Of a DNA stretch of 48,929 nucleotides, positions 17,080 through 24,555 are shown piece after piece. The position numbers and the translations under genes were made by a program. This stretch comes from an uncultured Flavobacteriaceae bacterium (GTDB lineage: Bacteria; Bacteroidota; Bacteroidia; Flavobacteriales; Flavobacteriaceae). A model generated the notes under the pieces. The model saw nothing but the letters and a program-made list of their open reading frames with translations, was not told the DNA's origin and made no database searches. The DNA is taken from assembly GCA_947500585.1 (NCBI GenBank), contig CANMSN010000021.1:1-48929 (forward strand). The letters run 5' to 3'. The stretch's first letter is position 1. The number at the start of each line of letters is the position of its first letter.

Positions 17080-17396
17080 TTAGGTAGAATAACCACAAGG
17101 GCACGCAAACGAAACATTAAATTTTTTAGGCAATAGATAAATTAATAGCATTAGAACATCATAAGTCAAGTATCAACTCAACCTTATTTGCTTATCATAA
17201 AATTTAAAATTTCTACTGTTTGCTTATTCTACCTAACCCGCAAAGTATAGACTGCGCTCTGACTAACTTTTAGTATATTTATAAACTAAGGAAAACCCTT
17301 ATGATAACTACTACCTAACAATCTATAAGATTCATAGAGCGCAGCAAACGGTTCTCTTGTGTATGCTGCGCATCCACGAACCTTATACTTTGCGGG
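17080..17396 (+). mobile_element. 317-bp integron-like cassette inserted in the integrase gene
   Basis: The segment lies between G (17079) and TT (17397-17398); its own first bases are TT and its last base is G, so both junctions read GTT. Excision restores the integrase frame exactly. In the circular form the junction joins 17384-17396 to 17080-17092, and this 26-base sequence is the perfect reverse complement of 17224-17249. The core reads GTTAGGT (fits GTTRRRY) and its partner ACCTAAC at 17231 fits RYYYAAC, the two outer boxes of integron attC sites. The part 17093-17223 has no credible ORF. The ends are not terminal inverted repeats of each other, so an ordinary transposon or MITE is less likely. 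No integron integrase is visible in the window. Confidence 0.7.
17231..17396 (+). repeat. attC-like folded recombination site of the cassette
   Basis: Outer arms: ACCTAAC plus CCGCAAAGTATA (17231-17249) against TATACTTTGCGGG (17384-17396) completed by TTAGGT in the circle. Inner arms: TGCGCTCT (17253-17260) and AGAGCGCA (17336-17343), perfect. A further imperfect hairpin lies at 17351-17382 (GGTTC...GTATGC-TGC-GCATCCAC...GAACC). At about 165 bases it is longer than most attC sites. A second ACCTAAC at 17313-17319 lies in the variable middle. Confidence 0.55.
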
Positions 17397-18403
17397 TTCG
17401 ATATACTTATTTAGAATAGCCTCCGCAGTTGGTAGGATAGGAATGTGACTTCGTGTGTTTGTTTTTGTTCTTTTAGTTTTAATCCAGCGTTCGCCATCAA
17501 TACCAATAACAATATCATTTCGAGACAACTTTTGGACATCAACATACGCTAAGCCTGTAAAGCAGCAAAAAACAAATATATCTTTAACTAAATTTAGTCG
17601 GGGTACATTGAACTCTTTTTTAATCATTTTTTGAATATCTAATTCGTTCAAATAATCACGCTCTACAGTTTCCCATTTTGCTTTCCAGTGAAAAAAGGGA
17701 TCCTTACTTATCCAGTCATTGGCATATGCAATTCGAATGATTTTTTTTAAATTCGTAATATATTTCGTTATAGTATTTTGATTACCTATGTTTTTTACTT
17801 TTAAGAAGTATTCAAAACCATTAATAAATTTTAAATCCACTTCCTGAACAAAAATATCATCCAGTTTATAGTCTTCATTGATGTAACTTTTTAAATGTTT
17901 GTAGGTGCGGACATATCTTAAATAACAACCTTTAGAATAATTTTTACCAACTAACTTTTCTATTTGATTATTATGTTCCTCAAATATTTGTAGCAGTGTT
18001 TTTCTAACGTCATCCTTGTTAAGATATTTATTTTTAATCATTAAAGCCGTAAATGGAATGTCTTCTATGATAAATTTTTCTTGAATTTTATAAAGTTTAG
18101 AACTAATGGAATTAATATATTGGTTGAGCTGATAAGCTTCTTCGTTACTTCCATTTAATCTTCCGGAAATAGAGTTCCATTTGGCAGGGTCAATTTTACG
18201 GTTTATACTTATTTCACAGCGCTTGCCATTAACTGTTATCCTAAGATATATGGAAACTTTTCTATTTTTATTTTTGCCTTTTCTTTTTGGATAAAACAAA
18301 ATTGAAAATCTATCATTCATAATTGGGTATATTTATGTTATTAAGTTACAATTTTCTAGTTTAAATTCAAATTATAAAACACTAAAAATCAAAACATTAA
18401 CCC

Positions 18404-18448
18404 CTATTCAGTGAGTCTTTTTAGTTCTAAAAAAGACTCACCGAATAG
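18404..18448. repeat. Strong inverted repeat between integrase and tRNA-Lys
   Basis: The 19-base arms at 18404-18422 and 18430-18448 match at 18 of 19 positions around a 7-base loop. It lies 84 bases upstream of the integrase start. It could be a transcription terminator shielding int, an integrase or Xis binding site, or part of the attachment region. The position favours an ICE-end function. Confidence 0.45.
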
Positions 18449-18498
18449 CGCACCTATTTGATGCTATTATTTGATATCAATTGAAAGTAATTAAAATG

Positions 18499-18533
18499 AA
18501 AAAGTCCATAAACACTACGTTTATGGACTTTTT
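18499..18533 (-). terminator. Terminator of tRNA-Lys
   Basis: Perfect 15-bp stem (18499-18513 with 18519-18533) and a 5-base loop, with a T run at the 3' end on either strand. It lies 24 bases downstream of the tRNA 3' end in the tRNA direction. It is a factor-independent terminator, possibly bidirectional. Confidence 0.8.
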
Positions 18534-18556
18534 GAATAATCTTGAAGTAATTCCAG

Positions 18557-18629
18557 TGACCGGGCTGGGGCTCGAACCCAGGACCCTCTCCTTAAAAGGG
18601 AGATGCTCTACCAACTGAGCTACCAGGTC
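18557..18629 (-). tRNA. tRNA-Lys (TTT)
   Basis: A 73-base cloverleaf on the minus strand: D arm GCTC-AGTTGGTA-GAGC, anticodon stem TCTCC with loop CTTTTAA (anticodon TTT), T arm CTGGG-TTCGAGC-CCCAG, discriminator A, CCA not encoded. The acceptor stem GACCTGG against CCCGGTC has one mismatch (T5 with C68); an A at 68 would pair perfectly. The 3' end faces the ICE integrase, so this is the likely integration target and its 3' end may come from the ICE. A -7 box and a short hairpin precede it. Confidence 0.92.
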
Positions 18630-18642
18630 ATTAATTAAAAAT

Positions 18643-18675
18643 GCTAACGTATTGCCGTTAGCGGGTGCAAATATA
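18643..18675 (-). promoter_or_regulatory. tRNA-Lys promoter and leader hairpin
   Basis: On the minus strand TATATTTG (18675-18668) matches the Bacteroidota -7 consensus TAnnTTTG exactly. Between it and the tRNA a 7-bp hairpin GCTAACG/CGTTAGC (18643-18662) lies in the leader. Confidence 0.6.
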
Positions 18676-18773
18676 AAATGTTTAATTAATAAAACCATAC
18701 TTTTTCTAAAGAAATTTTCGTTTTTTTGCATTGCTAAAACGTATGTTTTTAATAATCAATTTATAGCGTAAAA

Positions 18774-19295
18774 ATGATTGTAGTTTTAATTGGATATATG
18801 GCTTCAGGAAAGTCAACTTTAGGTAGAATTTTAGCGACTAAATTGAATTATGATTTTATTGATTTAGATGATTATATTGAAGAAAAAGAAAAAACATCAG
18901 TTACTAATATTTTTAAATCTAAAGGAGAAATTTATTTTAGACGCATAGAAACATCTTATTTAAAAAATCTAATCACAGAAAAAGAGAATTTAGTTTTATC
19001 ATTAGGAGGAGGCACCCCATGCTATAGTAATAATATGGATGTTATTTTAAATTCAAACCATGTGACCAGTATATACTTGAAAGCCACCATACCAACTATA
19101 ATTGAAAGATTAAAAGGAGAAAAAGGAAAGAGACCATTAATTGCACATATTGAAACGGACGAATTGTTAGCTGAATTTATAGGGAAACACCTTTTTGAAA
19201 GAACTCAATTTTATAATCAAGCACAGATAGTAATTTCTACAGATAACAAAACAGTTAAAGATATTATTGAAGAATTAGTTTTTCAATTATTCTAA
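18774..19295 (+). CDS. aroK: Shikimate kinase
   Basis: 173 residues, the normal length. Phosphorylates shikimate at O3 with ATP, step five of chorismate synthesis, in the cytosol. The P-loop GYMASGKSTLG is at residues 7-17. The shikimate-binding DLDDYIE and FRRIET, and the GGGTP loop (LSLGGGTPCYS), are all present, as is the lid arginine region GEKGKRPLI. It is the first chromosomal gene beyond the tRNA. Its 3' end overlaps the convergent phosphoribosyltransferase gene by 9 bases. Confidence 0.95.
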   Translation: MIVVLIGYMASGKSTLGRILATKLNYDFIDLDDYIEEKEKTSVTNIFKSKGEIYFRRIETSYLKNLITEKENLVLSLGGGTPCYSNNMDVILNSNHVTSIYLKATIPTIIERLKGEKGKRPLIAHIETDELLAEFIGKHLFERTQFYNQAQIVISTDNKTVKDIIEELVFQLF

Positions 19296-19790
19296 ATACA
19301 CCTCATAATTTTTACCCTCTAAAACAACTTCAACGTGTTCATGCAGCGAAGTGGATAATGAGATGCCTTTAAAATCTGCTTTAACAGGATACTTTTTATG
19401 ATTTCTATTCACTAAAACAGCAGTTTTAAATTGTTTTAAAGGCACATCTAAAAAATGTTTCACACCATATATTAAAGTAGCGCCAGAGTTTAAAACATCA
19501 TCAACTAAAACTAAAGATTTGTTTTTATAATCATCAGGAGAAAGAGAGGTTTCAATACTTTTTTCAGGATTTTTTTTATCAATTATAACCTTGCAAATAA
19601 TTGGAGAGATGTCAGATATTTTTTGCAAAATAGCTTTTAGTTTTTTGGCAAGTATAAAACCATTACTATCAATTCCAGCCAAAACCACTTCTTTTTCATC
19701 TACATTACTTTCATATATTTGAAAAGCAATACGTCTTATTTTATTATTAATCTCGTTGTGGTTTAGTATGATATTATTCATAACAGTCAT
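19287..19790 (-). CDS. Phosphoribosyltransferase-family protein
   Basis: 167 residues; the start may be ATG 19781 (MNNIIL) rather than 19790. The PRPP-binding motif LVLVDDVLNSGATL near residues 92-105 is classical for type I phosphoribosyltransferases, and VVLAGIDSNGFILAKKL forms the first loop. It resembles the PyrR/ComF-like group of flavobacteria, but the base it uses cannot be told. It lies 30 bases downstream of the S4-domain gene on the same strand, probably in one transcript. Confidence 0.8.
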   Translation of the reverse strand: MTVMNNIILNHNEINNKIRRIAFQIYESNVDEKEVVLAGIDSNGFILAKKLKAILQKISDISPIICKVIIDKKNPEKSIETSLSPDDYKNKSLVLVDDVLNSGATLIYGVKHFLDVPLKQFKTAVLVNRNHKKYPVKADFKGISLSTSLHEHVEVVLEGKNYEVYLE

Positions 19791-19820
19791 TTATACTAAA
19801 TTTTTAATTAAAATATAAAA

Positions 19821-20192
19821 TTACTCATTTTCATCTGTAAAATCGTCAATATCCCTTCTATCTTTTTTAGTTGGTCTGCCAACACCTTTTTTTCTATAAT
19901 AATCTTTTGAATATTTTAGTAATTCATGTGCTTCAAACTGCTCTTTTGGTGTAATGTCTGTTCTGTAAATATCAACTAATTTAGCACCAATTCTACTTTC
20001 TGGAATATCATTAACTATAAGTTTATAGTTTATTTGGTTTTTTCTTAATTCAATAGTGTCTTGTGCATATACCTCCCTACTTGGTTTTACAACATCATTA
20101 TTAACTTTAACCTGTCCCTTTTTACAAGCAGTGGTTGCAATTGTTCTTGTTTTATAATACCTAATACACCACAAATACTTATCTATTCGCAT
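19821..20192 (-). CDS. hslR: S4-domain RNA-binding protein (Hsp15-like)
   Basis: 123 residues. The S4 domain occupies the N-terminus: MRIDKYLWCIRYYKTRTIATTACKKGQVKVNNDVVKPS. A basic tail KKGVGRPTKKDRRD follows. Hsp15 in other bacteria binds stalled 50S subunits with attached peptidyl-tRNA and helps recycle them. Length and domain fit well; the flavobacterial protein's exact duty is inferred. It is likely co-transcribed with the phosphoribosyltransferase gene. Confidence 0.85.
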   Translation of the reverse strand: MRIDKYLWCIRYYKTRTIATTACKKGQVKVNNDVVKPSREVYAQDTIELRKNQINYKLIVNDIPESRIGAKLVDIYRTDITPKEQFEAHELLKYSKDYYRKKGVGRPTKKDRRDIDDFTDENE

Positions 20193-20224
20193 ACAATTAT
20201 TGTGAAAACTACGTTAATGTTATT

Positions 20225-20254
20225 GTGCAAGATTATATTTAAATTGTATCTTGC
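20225..20254. promoter_or_regulatory. Inverted repeat in the hslR/FKBP-like divergent region
   Basis: TGCAAGAT (20225-20232) and ATCTTGCA (20247-20254) form a perfect 8-bp dyad between two divergent genes. A -7-like TAATCTTG for the minus-strand gene overlaps it. It may be an operator; the regulator is unknown. Confidence 0.35.
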
Positions 20255-20338
20255 AGCCTCAAAAATAATTAATATCTACATTAAACTTTTACAATTAACA
20301 TAAAACGTTTTTTTAGACCAAAATAATATATGTGCAAT

Positions 20339-21382
20339 ATGAAATTAGAAAAAATAACTGTATTTATTTTATGTTTATTATTTGGCTTAATTTCCTGTAA
20401 TAATGATGACGATGGTTTTACAGAAATAGTATTAAACGATAGAGAAGAGCAACGACTTGCTGATATTGACTCCTTAAATAATTATTTAGATACTCATTAC
20501 TACAACGAAGCATATTTTGCGTCACTTCAAAACCCAAAAATCACCGATATTAATATTGTTGAAGTTATAGAAGGTGAAACAGTTCCAGATGGATACATCA
20601 AACTAAAAACCGCCGTGGGAGAACCAAAAAAAGCGATTAATGCAGAAACCGAATATGAATACTATGTATTGGAATTAAACAAAGGCGGTGGAGATGCTAT
20701 AACATTTGCGGATAATGTTCGGGTAAATTATGAAGGGTTAACCTTGGATGATGAAGTATTCGATAGTGGGGGTTTGGTTAATCCTGAACTAAATCTTTTC
20801 GATTTGACTAGTGTAATTGTTGGCTGGACAAAAGTTTTGCCAGAATTTAAAACCGCTGAAACATATATTGAAAATAGCGATGGTACTTTAACCTTTGTTA
20901 ATTCTGGGATGGGCATGATGTTTTTGCCATCTGGTCTAGCATATTTTCCTAGTTCTTCCAGTAGCATTAATTCTACTTTATGGTATTCACCTTTAATTTT
21001 TAAGTTTGAATTGTTACAAATGTTTCACATAGACCATGATGGAGATGGAATTCCTTCCTACTTAGAAGATATAGATGGTGATGGCGAATTATTGGATAAC
21101 ACAGATAGCGATACTTTTACTAGTTCTGGTTTTGAGTTTGAATTATATAATTATCAAGATACTGATGATGACGGAGATGGCATTTTAACCGAAGATGAAA
21201 TTACAATAACCACCATAACAAAATCTTCTGTGGCAGAGGTTAAATCCACAATATTGGAATACAATCAAGTGCTTTTAAACAAAATAGTCAAAGAACTAGA
21301 TGGTGATTACACGGGTACTATTATAACTTTTAAAGATACCGATGGGGTTAAACCTTTTGATTACTTGGATAGTAATTATTAA
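20339..21382 (+). CDS. FKBP-type peptidyl-prolyl isomerase-like lipoprotein with Ca-binding-like repeats
   Basis: About 347 residues from ATG 20339; an ATG three codons earlier is also in frame. The lipobox LFGLISC gives a lipidated Cys followed by an acidic stretch (NNDDDG), typical of exported Bacteroidota lipoproteins. The central part (about 125-230) has FKBP features (FADNVRVNYEGLTLDDEVFDSG, VGWTKVLPEF). The C-terminal part carries TSP3/EF-hand-like acidic loops DHDGDGIP, DIDGDGE and DTDDDGDGI, which should bind calcium. It probably helps protein folding at the outer membrane or periplasm. The isomerase activity is predicted only. Confidence 0.8.
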   Translation: MKLEKITVFILCLLFGLISCNNDDDGFTEIVLNDREEQRLADIDSLNNYLDTHYYNEAYFASLQNPKITDINIVEVIEGETVPDGYIKLKTAVGEPKKAINAETEYEYYVLELNKGGGDAITFADNVRVNYEGLTLDDEVFDSGGLVNPELNLFDLTSVIVGWTKVLPEFKTAETYIENSDGTLTFVNSGMGMMFLPSGLAYFPSSSSSINSTLWYSPLIFKFELLQMFHIDHDGDGIPSYLEDIDGDGELLDNTDSDTFTSSGFEFELYNYQDTDDDGDGILTEDEITITTITKSSVAEVKSTILEYNQVLLNKIVKELDGDYTGTIITFKDTDGVKPFDYLDSNY

Positions 21383-21400
21383 TTACCTTACTATTTATAT

Positions 21401-21428
21401 AAAAAAACCACACTTAAGTGGTTTTTTT
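21401..21428. terminator. Bidirectional terminator
   Basis: An 11-bp stem (21401-21411 with 21418-21428) around ACTTAA, with A and T runs on both sides. It lies between the convergent FKBP-like and outer-membrane-protein genes and serves both. Confidence 0.85.
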
Positions 21429-21448
21429 ATGCGATATAATCTAAATTG

Positions 21449-22084
21449 TTATAAAATTAACGACAAACTCAAGATTAACTGATCTGGTCTTGTATCTAAT
21501 CTACTCGAACCAACACCATTGTTGCCTAAAAAAGTAGCTTCATTATCGCTAAAACCTCTTTCATACCTTAAGTCGATACCCAGTTTATTAAGGTTAAGTC
21601 CAATACCAAAATTAAGTCCTACAGAAAAATCATTTTCAATATTATTAATGGAGATACCATCAAACTCAGAATCTAAAATATATTGAAATGATGGTCCGCC
21701 AAATACACTTATTGGGCCTAATACTTTCAGTCCAACTAGAACAGGAACATCAAGTTTCTGCATTTTAAAGCTGTCATCACTATAATCACTTTTTGTACTT
21801 GTGTACACTACCTCAGGTCTTAAATAAACTTGATCTCCAAATTTCCCAAAAACACCTATGTGATAGCCAATATTTCTATCAGGGTTTTCAGCATTAGTAG
21901 TAATAGATTCAAAATAGTCGCCATTAGCATTGTAGTTTAATCCAGCTTTAACGCCAAAACCTTTTGCCGTTTGGGCATTTGTTGATAAAGGAATAATGAT
22001 AGCGATTACTAAAATTAAAAATAGATTTTTACTCACATCACTTTGTTTTTTAAAGTGTTTGTGAAAGTTTTTTAAACTTTTCAT
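21449..22084 (-). CDS. PorT-like outer-membrane beta-barrel protein
   Basis: 211 residues. A signal sequence (LFLILVIAIIIPLSTNAQ) precedes a small beta-barrel: GFGVKAGLNYNANGDYFE, GYHIGVFGKFGDQVYLRPEVVYTS, VGLNFGIGLNLNKLGIDLRYERGF, and a terminal strand LILSLSLIL. This is the OMP_b-brl_2/PorT-like pattern. Such proteins are common in Bacteroidota; a few serve type IX secretion, but nothing here singles that role out. Function unassigned. Confidence 0.8.
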   Translation of the reverse strand: MKSLKNFHKHFKKQSDVSKNLFLILVIAIIIPLSTNAQTAKGFGVKAGLNYNANGDYFESITTNAENPDRNIGYHIGVFGKFGDQVYLRPEVVYTSTKSDYSDDSFKMQKLDVPVLVGLKVLGPISVFGGPSFQYILDSEFDGISINNIENDFSVGLNFGIGLNLNKLGIDLRYERGFSDNEATFLGNNGVGSSRLDTRPDQLILSLSLIL

Positions 22085-22269
22085 AATATTCGTTTTAAGA
22101 TTTCATTAACTATATCAAAAACGTTGCCAAACAAATATTATTACTTTTTATAAATTTATAAAAGGCACACAGTAGGTGGTTTTAAAACTATTTTGCTAAT
22201 CATTTTTAAAAGACATGTATTATCTTCTATAATTCTTGTTAAAAAGAATTCAGAAAAATAAAAAATATG

Positions 22270-22277
22270 TAGGTTTG
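22270..22277 (+). promoter_or_regulatory. tgt -7 promoter box
   Basis: TAGGTTTG matches TAnnTTTG exactly, 21 bases before the ATG. No convincing -33 TTTG at the usual spacing is seen. Confidence 0.5.
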
Positions 22278-22298
22278 CCAACTCATACGTAGATACTG

Positions 22299-23429
22299 AT
22301 GAAATTTGAATTAAAAGCGAAAGATTCGCAAAGTAAAGCAAGAGCTGGAAAAATAACTACCGACCATGGCGTAATAGAAACGCCTATTTTTATGCCAGTA
22401 GGAACAGTAGCAACTGTTAAAGGTGTGCATCAACGTGAATTGAAGGATGATATAAATCCAGATATCATATTAGGAAACACCTATCATTTATATTTACGAC
22501 CAGGAACTCAAGTTTTAGAAAAAGCTGGAGGACTTCATAAATTTATGAATTGGGATAGAAATATATTAACCGATTCTGGAGGTTATCAAGTGTATTCGCT
22601 TTCTGCTAATAGAAAAATAAAAGAGGAAGGGGTTAAATTCAAATCGCATATTGATGGAAGTTACCATACATTTACGCCCGAAAATGTTATGGAAATCCAG
22701 CGCACTATAGGAGCCGATATTATTATGGCTTTTGATGAATGTACACCATACCCATGCGATTATAATTATGCAAAACGTTCTATGCATATGACACATAGGT
22801 GGCTTGATCGATGCATTAGCCATTTAGAAAAAACACCTTTAAAATATGATTATAATCAAGCGTTCTTTCCCATAGTTCAAGGTAGTACATATAAAGATTT
22901 ACGAAAACAATCTGCTGAATATATCGCAAATTCAGGTGCTGTTGGAAATGCTATTGGTGGCTTGTCAGTAGGTGAACCTGCCGAAGAAATGTATGCAATG
23001 ACAGATGTTGTGTGTTCTATTTTACCAGAAGAAAAACCAAGATATTTAATGGGTGTAGGTACACCAATCAATATTTTAGAAAATATTGCGTTAGGAGTAG
23101 ATATGTTTGATTGTGTAATGCCAACTCGTAATGCTAGAAACGGTATGTTATTTACAGCACATGGTTCCATAAATATAAAAAACTTAAAATGGGCTGAAGA
23201 TTTTTCTCCAATTGATGATATGGGAATTACTTTTGTAGATACCGAATATAGTAAAGCCTATTTAAGGCACTTATTTACAGTTAATGAGTTGCTAGGTAAG
23301 CAAATAGCAACCATACATAATTTAGGGTTTTATTTGTGGTTGGTTCGAGAAGCAAGAAAACATATATTAGCAGGAGATTTCAATACTTGGAAAAATAAAA
23401 TGGTAAAACAAATGGACAATAGATTGTAA
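22299..23429 (+). CDS. tgt: tRNA-guanine (queuine) transglycosylase
   Basis: 376 residues. Exchanges the guanine at the wobble position of GUN anticodons for preQ1 on the way to queuosine. The substrate loop NILTDSGGYQVYSLS, the TFTPENVMEIQRTIGADI part, DECTPYPCDY, GGLSVGEP and FDCVMPTRNARNG (with the nucleophilic Asp) are present. The usual zinc motif CxCxxC, expected after the FSPIDDMG stretch, is replaced by ITFVDTEYS; only the later His in TIHNLGFYL remains. It heads a run with the LptF/G permease gene 43 bases behind. Confidence 0.93.
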   Translation: MKFELKAKDSQSKARAGKITTDHGVIETPIFMPVGTVATVKGVHQRELKDDINPDIILGNTYHLYLRPGTQVLEKAGGLHKFMNWDRNILTDSGGYQVYSLSANRKIKEEGVKFKSHIDGSYHTFTPENVMEIQRTIGADIIMAFDECTPYPCDYNYAKRSMHMTHRWLDRCISHLEKTPLKYDYNQAFFPIVQGSTYKDLRKQSAEYIANSGAVGNAIGGLSVGEPAEEMYAMTDVVCSILPEEKPRYLMGVGTPINILENIALGVDMFDCVMPTRNARNGMLFTAHGSINIKNLKWAEDFSPIDDMGITFVDTEYSKAYLRHLFTVNELLGKQIATIHNLGFYLWLVREARKHILAGDFNTWKNKMVKQMDNRL

Positions 23430-23472
23430 AAAAGTTAAAAGTTATTTTTATCTAAACACCTAAACATCAAAA

Positions 23473-24555
23473 TTGAAAATACTAGATTGGTACATATTAA
23501 AACGTTATTTATTTACATTTTTAATGATGCTATTACTGTTTATTCCTATTGCAATAACAGTTCATTTAGCCGAAAAAATTGGTAAAATTTTAGAAAACGA
23601 GGTGCCTTTAGTAGAAGTACTTTGGTATTTTTATGACTTTACCATCTATTTTGCACACCTCTTATTTCCATTATTTTTATTCTTATCTGTAATTTGGTTT
23701 ACATCTAAATTAGCAAACAATACAGAGGTTATTGCGTTTTTAAGTTCTGGCGTTTCCTTTACACGTTTTTTAAGACCATATATGATTGGGGCTACCATTG
23801 TTGGAATTTTAGCCATTATTCTTGGTCTGTTTTTAGCCCCGAAAGCTAGCGAGGGGTTTAATGATTTTAGCTATAAATATTTAAAAAAGGGTAGGAGTGC
23901 AGTAGAAAACACAAATGTTTTTAGACAAATAAATGACAATGATATTATTTATGTAAGTAGTTTTGATGTTAAGAATAGTATTGGTAGAAATTTTACTTTA
24001 GAACATTTTGAGGGTAACGAACTTATTTATAAAGTATCTGCTGATAAAATTAAATATGTTGAAACAGATTCAACAGCTACTTACGAAATGACTAACTACA
24101 CAAAACGTTATGTCGGTCAGAATGAAGATGAATTGGAAATAATTTCTAAAAAAGATACACTTTACGATTTTCAAGTTGATGACCTTATTCCAGTTATATA
24201 TGCAGCCGAAACAAAAATGTATGGCGAATTAAAACAGTTTATTGCTAAAGAAGAAGCAAGGGGATCTTCAAATGTTGGTCGTTTTCAATTAGTATTGTAC
24301 AGAAAATGGAGTTTACCCGTTTCGGTATTTATTTTAACTGTTATTGCAGTAGCCGTTTCATCTAAAAAAAGGCGAGGTGGTATGGGCATGAATTTAGCTG
24401 TTGGTATAAGTATTGCCATGGTATTTGTGTTTTTTGATAAAATTTTTGGTGTTATGGCAGAACAATCTAATTTTCCACCACTAATAGCTGTATGGTTTCC
24501 CAATATCATTTTTGGTATTTTAGCAACTTACTTGCTGTATAATGCTAAACGCTAA
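23473..24555 (+). CDS. lptG: LptF/LptG-family permease (YjgP/YjgQ)
   Basis: 360 residues from a TTG start; the family start MKILDWYILKRYL supports it. Three N-terminal membrane helices, a periplasmic beta domain (about 125-265) and three C-terminal helices (WSLPVSVFILTVIAVAVSS, MNLAVGISIAMVFVFFDKIFG, IAVWFPNIIFGILATYLL) give the YjgP/YjgQ layout. The protein is a membrane partner of LptB that lifts lipopolysaccharide to the outer membrane. I cannot decide firmly between LptF and LptG. It overlaps the next gene by 14 bases. Confidence 0.85.
   Translation: MKILDWYILKRYLFTFLMMLLLFIPIAITVHLAEKIGKILENEVPLVEVLWYFYDFTIYFAHLLFPLFLFLSVIWFTSKLANNTEVIAFLSSGVSFTRFLRPYMIGATIVGILAIILGLFLAPKASEGFNDFSYKYLKKGRSAVENTNVFRQINDNDIIYVSSFDVKNSIGRNFTLEHFEGNELIYKVSADKIKYVETDSTATYEMTNYTKRYVGQNEDELEIISKKDTLYDFQVDDLIPVIYAAETKMYGELKQFIAKEEARGSSNVGRFQLVLYRKWSLPVSVFILTVIAVAVSSKKRRGGMGMNLAVGISIAMVFVFFDKIFGVMAEQSNFPPLIAVWFPNIIFGILATYLLYNAKR

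Larger units (their letters stand above)
16771..18320 (-). pseudogene. int: ICE tyrosine integrase, split by a 317-bp insertion
   Basis: The N-terminal part (18320 to 17397, 308 residues) has the SAM-like arm-binding and core-binding domains and FCCFTGLAYVDVQKL. The C-terminal part (17079 to 16771, 102 residues) has PVLSNQKMNAYLKE, HLARHTFATT, MLGHKSIKTTQHYAK with the nucleophilic Tyr. Joining 17397 to 17079 gives one in-frame protein of 410 residues reading NKYIE-HPDII across the join, the normal length for this family. As it stands, the first frame runs into the insert and stops at 17286 after 344 residues, without the H-x-x-R, His and Tyr. Arg-I is absent (TGLAYVD), as in IntDOT, so that is not a sign of decay. 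The coding sequence is otherwise intact, so disruption looks recent or reversible. Confidence 0.9.
4941..18450. mobile_element. Integrative conjugative element (CTnDOT-like), right part, integrated beside tRNA-Lys
   Basis: RteC, an HTH/initiator/ATPase module, a muramidase-type amidase, eight contiguous tra genes of the Bacteroidota T4SS type and a tyrosine integrase lie together and end next to a tRNA-Lys gene. This is the standard arrangement of an ICE inserted at a tRNA. The right boundary is between the integrase start (18320) and the tRNA 3' end (18557). The left boundary is not visible: I find no second copy of the tRNA 3' end in the window. Relaxase, VirD4-type coupling protein, TraO/P/Q and mob genes are absent here, so the element is either longer to the left or degraded. 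The integrase is also interrupted. Confidence 0.75.

Noticed and set aside
17080-17396. The insertion in the integrase as an ordinary transposon or MITE with a 3-bp GTT target duplication.
   Set aside because: The two ends are not inverted repeats of each other and there is no transposase; the long inverted repeat appears only when the segment is circularised, which fits a site-specific recombinase.
16771-18320. The split integrase as a sequencing frameshift or gradual decay.
   Set aside because: Removal of exactly 317 bp restores the frame and the conserved protein sequence; a frameshift or decay would not do so.
18477-18731. An 84-residue reading frame across the tRNA-Lys gene.
   Set aside because: It overlaps the tRNA, its promoter and its terminator and has no protein-like features.
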